From: Streptococcus toyakuensis
GTDB taxonomy: Bacteria > Bacillota > Bacilli > Lactobacillales > Streptococcaceae
Direction of reading: 5' to 3'
DNA length: 64,000 nucleotides
NCBI RefSeq assembly: GCF_024346585.1
Contig: NZ_AP024523.1
Location: forward strand, 939,001-1,003,000
The notes below the pieces were generated by a model. It searched no databases. It saw only the letters and a list, made by a program, of their open reading frames with translations, and was not told where the DNA came from. A program made the position numbers and the translations under genes. The stretch's first letter is position 1, and the number at the start of each line of letters is the position of its first letter. This document shows positions 9,201-18,200 of the stretch, piece by piece.

Positions 9201-12200
9201 TTAATAATGATAAAGCTTATATCCGTGGATGGGTAGACTTCAACAACAACGGTAAATTTGATCTTAATGAATCTTCAGAAATCGTAGAAGTTAACCAAAA
9301 TGGAACTTACAATATTAAATTCAAAAACACGCCACAATTACTAGATACCTCAGCAGATAGCTTAGGAGTACGTTTACGTATTTCATTAACAAAAGATGAG
9401 ATTCTAGAACCAACAGGTGTGGCATCATCAGGGGAAGTAGAGGATTTCCAAACACATGTAGTTCACATGCCACGTGGTACTAGATATGAGACAAAAGATT
9501 ATCAAGGGCGAGAACAAACAGTTACACTATCAACTAATGCGATGTTCATAGCTAATGGTAAAAATAAAGATTCTAAATTTACGAAATGGGCGCAAATTGA
9601 AAATGAGAATTTATCGCCGAAAATAGTTCTAACTGATAAGCAAGTCGCGTCAGAAGAAGCTATTGCTGATAAGTCTGGATTACCTGCAAATTATCGTGTA
9701 GACTCTACAGGCAAGGTTCATGTAGAACGAAATGGTGCCACTGTATATTCAGGAGAATATGTAACAGTAAAAGATAAAAATAATAAAGTTTTGGGTAAAG
9801 GACTTAAAGTTACAAACCCATTAACTGGGAAAACAGAATATTTATTAAGTGAGTATACAGAATATGATACTGCAGGAAATGAAGTAGGTACATATAAAGT
9901 TAATCCTGCTAATGAAGGTAAAAATACTTCTGTAGGAAATGGATTATATGAAACTACATTAACATTTAAACCTAACAAATCTTATGTTGGAACAGCAAAA
10001 GGTATTGCTGTACGTGCATGGGATGATAATAATAATTCAACTGGATGGGAAGCTAATAATGATACAATTGAGGCTTCTAAAATATCTACTACATTAGCAG
10101 AAAAAGATAAGGTTCTTGAAAATACAAACAATGGAAATAATGGTTATAAAACAATGGATACTAGTTATATTCCAACTGTTATTGATGTGAGACCAATAGG
10201 TGAAGATACTACAACTACTGATGTTCAAGGTAAAAAACAAAGTGCTAGACCTCAAATCCCAGTATATGGAACAGTGGAAACTGAAACAGGAGATAAGATT
10301 ACAGATTCTAGGTATGCTGATGAATTCGAAATCATAGATAAGAATAAGAGTATAAAATTAGCGGATACTTTAGATAGTAATAAATCTTCATACGATAAAG
10401 ATACTGAAGTAAGTAGGGCTACTACATTAACACTTGCTGATGGTAAGGTGGTTACGTATACTCCTGATAAAGATAAATTACCAGCGCGTGCGAAAATTGC
10501 TGAAGATGCAGATGTGGTAGTAACAGGTACAGGTTCTGTTGTAGTAAATAATGTTCGACTTGTTACTGGAAAAACTATCCCAGCGGGAGCTAGTCCAGTT
10601 GATCCTCATCCTGTTACAGCAGACACGGTTGTTACTCTAGCTAACGGTACAGAGACTACTATTTCTGCCGGAGGAAGAATTCCAGCAGGAGCTAAACTTA
10701 AAAATCCATTAGTAACAACGGCGAATAATACATGGAATAATGTCACATATAATACAGGTGATACTATACCACGAGAATCAGGTAATAAAATTTCTACCCT
10801 AGCTAAAGAAACAGCTATTAGTCAAATTGTAGGAAAAGGAGATGTTGTAAAAGTTGACGGTAAATATCGTGCAACTAACACGATTCCAGCGGGTACTAAA
10901 GTCAAGAGAATATTACCGTTAAATCAAGTTATATTACCAAGCGCAACACATCTTGATCCTACAACAGGAGCAATAACAGAGGTTCCACGTAGTTATGACC
11001 TGGCAAACACTAACGATTCTAAAGTAACAATCACAGGTGAAGGGGTATACGAACTTGTGAAAGATGCAAGTGGAAAACCAACAGGTGAAGTTACATTTAC
11101 ACCAGAACCTGGATTTGTAGGAAGAGGAACAGGTGTAGATTTAGTACAACCAGATATAGACTATAATGATGTTGTAGCAAATGATAAAGTTACAGAAAAA
11201 TATGGTACTGATTACGGTAGAGCAAAATACACACCAATAGTAACACCAGTTACAGAAGCGTCGATTACACGTACAATTCACTATGTGTATGAGAGTGATA
11301 ATGATGCAACAGCTACTAGTCAAGCTTCTTATAAAAATAATGATCCAATTTTATCGATCAATAATGAACCAGTAACACGTTCTCAAACTTTAAACTATAC
11401 TCGTACATATAAAATGTTTGATGAAGATGGTGTATTAGACCAACCGATGGTAACTGCGAATACAGTTAGAGATGTAAATGGTACAGAATACACAGCAGGA
11501 ACTGAAATACCTAAAGGTACTAAATTCTCTCAAGGAACATTGATTATTTCCGATTGGAAACATGGAGAAAATAACGAAGAGATGAATAGTATAGTTTCTC
11601 CTACTGTAAAAGGTTATACAGCGAATGTTGTAACTTTAGAATACAATGCTCCAAATGCAACAGGAGAAATGGCTCATATTAAAGATACTAAGGAAATTGG
11701 TACTTATAAACCGATTGATAGAAATACAAAAGATGTAGGAACGTATAAACCAGCTTCTTCTGCAATAAGATCAGACGACAAAGACAACTTCGATATGTAT
11801 GTTGTTTATAAAGCTGATACTCAAAAAGCCAAAGTAACATACATCGACTTAGATGCGACAGGTGATGCTCGTATTCTTGAAGTTCAAACAGCAGCAACTG
11901 CTCCTACTACGGGTGCGGATGCGAAAACAACTTACAGTGTTCCAGAACTTCAAGGTAAATCTCATACGAAGATTCCTTACCTAACAGCTGACACAATCAA
12001 GAAATATGAAGACCTTGGTTATGAATTAGTAACAGATGACTATACAAACAATACTCAAGGTACAGCTATTGAAGGTGGACGTAAGTTTGATGATGATAAA
12101 GATGTAGACCAAGCATTCAACGTTTACCTACGTCACAAGAAAGTTACACGTAAAATTAAAGATACTCAAGAAGTAACACGTACAATCGAGTACAAATATG

Positions 12201-15200
12201 CAAGTACAGATGATGTACCAGCAGATAAACGTGGAACAACAGCCGCGCCAACTGTGACTGAAACACTTCACTTTGAACGTGACCGTACAATCGACTACAC
12301 ATTAGCTGCGAAAGAATATCCAACAGAATACGCAACTTACAAAGCGGTGTTAGATAAGAGTGGATATGATTCTCCAGAAGAGTACAAAGCTCGTGTAGTT
12401 TACTACGACCACATCACAAATAAAGCAATAGCAGCAGATGCAACAGATACTCAAAAATCAATCGTTACATTTGGACCATGGACTCCAGTAGGTGGAACAT
12501 CTAACGATGCAATTACATTATCTGATGCAGAAAAAGCCAAAGATGATAAATTTAACCTTGTTAACTCTCCAGAAGTGACTGGATACACTCCAGATAACGC
12601 TACTGTAGAAGCAACTGCAGCAATCGATGCAGAAGCAGATGACTACAAGATCACAGTACTTTACACTCCAGTTGCTCAAAAAGCTGTAGTTAAATTCGTA
12701 GAAGTAGATCCTACTAATACAGATAAAGTAATTACTCCAGGTCTTGCAGATCCAATCGCAGTAACAGGTAAATCAGAAGCAGCTTACCCAGCTACAACAG
12801 CAACTTCAGTAACAGATAAGATTGCTGAACTTGTTAAGAAAGGTTACGAATTAGTAAATAACGGATTTGTATCAACTGATAAGTTCGATAAAGATGCAGC
12901 AGTTGATCAAGAATATGTTGTGAAATTCAAAGCTAAAGTAGTTGATATTCCATCATTTGATCCAACAAAACCGAAGAGTGATGATAACCCAAGACCAATT
13001 CCAGGTAAAACGCCAATCGATCCAAATAATCCAGATGGACCAAAATGGACTGAAGCACTAATCAACGCAGTAAAAGTACAAGAAGAAGTAACTCGTACAA
13101 TCAAGTATGTATACGAAGATGGTACTCCAGTAGCTGAATCTGATCTAACAAGTGTAGCTGATAAGAAAGTTAAAACACTTAAATTCACTCGTCCTGGTAA
13201 GATTAATGTAGCGACAGGAGAAATCACATACGGAGACTGGTCAGCGAACCAAACGTTCGAAGCTGTAACATCTCCAGTATTAGAGAAATACACAGCGGCA
13301 GTTGCAGGAGTAACTCCAACAACAGCTAATGTACCAGAGAAAACTGTAGCGGCTACAGATAAAGACTTCGAAGAAGTAGTAGTTTACAAAACTAAACTAA
13401 TCACAGTTGATCCAAAAGCTCCAAATTATAAAGAACCTAAGAAAGATCAGCCAATTAATCCAAGTGATCCAAATGGACCAAAATGGACAGATGAACTACT
13501 TGCGAAACTTAAAAATAATGAAGAGGTAACACGTACAATTACGTACACTTACTCAACAGAAGCAAGTGAATTAAACCAAGCTGAAAAAGATGGAAATAAA
13601 GGTGGAACTAATGTAGTAGAACCAGTTACTACAAAAGTGAACTATACTCGTGTAGCTAAAGTAAACCCAGTAACAGGAGAAATCACTTATGGAGATTGGG
13701 AAGCTAAAAATAACGATACTACATTAGAAGGAAATGCTCTTCCAGCTGTAGCTGGATATGTTGCAACAGGGGATGTAGAAACATCTGTTAAACCTGTAGA
13801 AAATGTTAAGGCAGAAGATAAAGATATTACGGAAAAAGTAGTGTACAAAGCACTAGGTAAATATGTACCAGTTGTACCAGCAGGATTCAATCCTCCAACA
13901 ATTCAAAATCCACAATATCCAAATAATCCAACAGATCCTACAAAACCAGGAACACCAACAACAACGATTCCATATGTACCAGGAACTACACCAGTAGGAC
14001 CAGATGGACAACCGTTGACACCAAAAGTACCAGGTGATCCAAAACAAGGATATGTACCACCAGTACCAACAACACCAACTGGAGACACAACAATCGTTTA
14101 TACGAAAGATGGTTCTCAAGTAGCAGTAACTAAATTCGTAGATACAACTGGTAAAGGACTAGAACCTTCAGTAGTAGATACTGGTGATACAGGAAAAGCT
14201 TTCACTAAAGATGCAGAAGTAACTGCAGCAATCAATAAGATTTTAGCTCGTGGATATGAAAAAGTAGCCAATGTAAATACAAGTGAAAAAGATTATCCAT
14301 CAACAGATGCTGAAAAAGTATTTGATGCTGATGCGTCAACAAACCAAGAATATACAGTAACATTCAAACCGATTGTTAAAGATATTCCAACAGATCCAAC
14401 TACTCCAGGTTATGTGAAACCAGAACCAGGACAACCAGTAGTTCCAGGTGACAATAATGGACCAAAATGGCCTGATTCAGTTAAAGACTTGAAGACAACT
14501 GAATCTGTAACACGTACTATCAAGTATATTTATGACGATGGAACTCCAGTTCCAGATGCTAAACTAGGTGCAGATGTACCAGGTAAGAAAGTTCAAACTC
14601 TTGAATTCACAAGAACAGCTAAAGTTAACCTTGTGACAGGAGAAATTGAATATGGAACTTGGACACCTAAAACAACAGCTGATTTTGAAGCAGTGACAAC
14701 ACCAACAATTGATGGATATACATCAGCATTAGTAAGTAATCCAACAACAAGTGATGTTCCAGCTAAGACAGTAACAGCTGATGCAGCGGACTTCGAAGAA
14801 GTTGTAGTTTACAAAATAAAACAAATTACAATTGATCCAAATGATCCAAACTTCGATCCAAATAAACCAGTAGATCCAAACAATCCAGACGGACTAAAAT
14901 ATAAAGATCTTAAACTAGCTGAAGAAGTAAAACGTACAATTACGTATACTTATGCAGATGATGTAGCAGATACTGCTAAACGTGGAACTGAAGCAGAACC
15001 TAAACATGAAACTACAGTAAGCTTTACACGTACAGCAACAGTTAATGCTGTAACAAAAGAAATTACTTACAGTGAATGGACGGCTAAAGATAACGATACA
15101 ACTCTTGAAGGAAAAGCAACTATCCCAGTTAAACCTGGATATGTAGCTACAGGAGATGTAGAAGCATCTAAGAAAGATGTAACGGGTGTTAATGCAACGG

Positions 15201-18200
15201 ATAAAGATATTGTTGAAAAAGTTATCTATAAAGATTTAGGTAAATTTGTCCCAGTTGTTCCAGAAGGATTCACTCCTCCGACAATTGAAAACCCACAATA
15301 TCCAAATAATCCAGATGATCCTACAAAACCAGGAACTCCTACAACTACGATTCCATACGTACCAGGAACTACACCAGTGGGACCAAATGGAAAACCATTA
15401 ACTCCGAAAGATCCAAACGATCCAAAACAAGGATATAACCCACCAGTGCCAACGAACCCGACTGAAGATACTACAATCGTTTATACGAAAGATGGTTCTC
15501 AAGTAGCAGTTACACACTTCATCGAAGTAAACAGTGAAACTGATAAGACTGAAAAAGGTGGAGTAGCCCAATCAATCGTTGATACAGGAGATGCAGGAAA
15601 AGCATTCACGAAAGGTGCAGAAGTAACAGCTACAATCGAAGCTCTGAAAGCTAAAGGATACACAGTTGTTGAAAATAATTACCCAACAGATGGTAAATTC
15701 GACGCAGACTCTAAGACTAACCAAGAATTTAAAGTCCTAGTAACTGCTAAGCCAATTACTGTAAATCCAAACGATCCAACTCCAACTAAAGATCAACCAA
15801 TTGATCCAAATAATCCAACAGGACCAAAATGGACTCCAGAGTTAATCAAAGAGTTAGAAGATGGACGTAAAGAGGAAGTTAAACGTACAATCAAGTATGT
15901 TTACGCAGATGGATCAAAAGCTGCTGATTCAGTTCAAGAAACTAAAGAGTTCAAACGTTCAGCAACAATCAACCCAGTAAGTGGTAAGATTACATTCGGA
16001 GATTGGTCACCAGCTCAAACATTTGAATCTGTGACTTCACCAAAAGTTACAAACTTCACTCCAGATAAAGAGTCTGTACCAGCGGCAGAAGTAACAGCAA
16101 CTGCTGAGGATATTAATGAAACAGTAATCTATACTACAAAACCAGCAAATATCGATCCATCTAAACCAACAGATCCAAATACTCCAAACGTTACTCCGAA
16201 ACCTGAAGATAAAGTACCAAATGATCCGAAGGGACGTACTTACAAAGAATTAGGATTAATCGAAGAAGTAACTCACACAGTTCACTACAAACTAGCTGAT
16301 GGATCAGATGCGGGTATCCCTGATAATGTACAAACATTAACATTTACACGTACTGCTGACCTAGATCCAGTAACTGGAGCAGTTTCTAACTTCTCTGACT
16401 GGAAAGCTAAAGGCGATGACACAACAATCGATGCTATAACAACACCAAACAAACCTGGATATGTAGCTTCAGCTGCGACATCTACAGCTCGTGAAAATGT
16501 TCAAGCTACGGATAAAGATAGTGAAGAAACAATTATCTACCGTAAACTTGGTTCATATGTACCGGTAATTCCAGAAGGAGTAACACCTCCAGCAGGAACT
16601 GATTTAACACCAAAACCATATGAAACTCCAACTAATGAAGATCCAACAAAACCAGGAACACCTACTGAAACTCCAGTAGTACCATACATCCCTGGTACAA
16701 CACCAGTAGGACCAGACGGTAAACCATTAACTCCGAAAGATCCTAACGATCCAACTAAAGGTTATGAAGTACCGAAAGTACCAGAAGACCCAACTCAAAA
16801 CACTACAATCACGTATGTTAAAGATGGTTCTCAAGTTGCTCTAGTTCACTTCATTAAAGCTGATGGAACTGCGGTTCACGTTTCAGTTGCAGAAGCAGGA
16901 GACACAGGTAAAGCAATTAAGACAACAAACATCGATAACGTTAAAGCTGAATTAGAAGCTAAAGGTTACGAAGTAGTTGCGCCAACAGATGCAGCTTACA
17001 CAGCAGAACGTGTAGCATTCTACGCAGAAGCTAACCGTACATTTGATGACAAGGATGACAAAGGTAATGATGGAATTAGTCAAGTTTACTATGTAATCGT
17101 TAAAGAGGGAATCACTCCAATCGATCCAGATAAACCGCTAGATCCAAACAATCCAAACACAACTCCAAAACCAGGAGACAAAGTACCTGGAGATCCAAAA
17201 CAACGTACATACGAACAACTAGGATTACTAGATGAAGTAAATCGTACAATCAACTACAGATACGCTAATACTGATAAAGTAGAAGAAGCTAAACGTGGTC
17301 AAGAAGCTGCAGCTACTGTAGAACAAAAACTTCGTTACTCTCGTAAAGGTGATTTAAACAAAGTAACAGGTGAAATCACTTATACTTCTGATTGGACTGA
17401 ACCTCAAACATTAGCTGAAGTAACATCACCAGTTATCGACGGATACGTTGCGGATATTAAAGCAGCTGAAAAAGTAGAGAACGTAGCTCACGATGCAGCT
17501 GATTCTGTAGTAAATGTTGTTTACACACCACTAGGTAAATATGTACCAAAAGTACCAGAAGGATTCGAAGTTCCAAAAGTTGAGAAACCTCAATATCCAA
17601 ACGATCCAACAGATCCAACTAGACCAGGAACACCAACAACAGTGATTCCTCACGTTCCAGGAACAACTCCAAAAGATCCAAATGGAAATCCACTGAAACC
17701 AGTAGATCCAAACGATCCAAGTAAAGGATATGTTCCACCAACACCTGAAAATCCAACAGAAGATACGCAAATCACTTATGAGAAAGATACTCAAAAAGCG
17801 AAAGTAACTTATGTGGTAGAAGGAACAGGAACAGTACTTCACACAGATAACCTAGAAGGTAAATCTGGAGAACCAATCGAGTACAGTACAGTAGCTAAAC
17901 TTGCTGAATTGAAAGCTCTAGGATATGACCTAGTAAGTGACGGATTCACAACAGCTACAGATAAGAACTACGATAAAGATACAAAAGTTGATCAAAGCTT
18001 TGTAGTAACAGTTAAACCACACGTTGAGCCAATCAAACCAGTAGATCCAGAAAATCCAAATGATCCAAATAAACCAAAACCGGGTGATCCAATCGATCCT
18101 AAGAACCCTGATGGACCAAAATGGACTGAAGATCTAATCAAGAAGATTGATACAACTCGCCACGTGAACCGTACAATTAAGTATGTTAACGAAAAAGGTG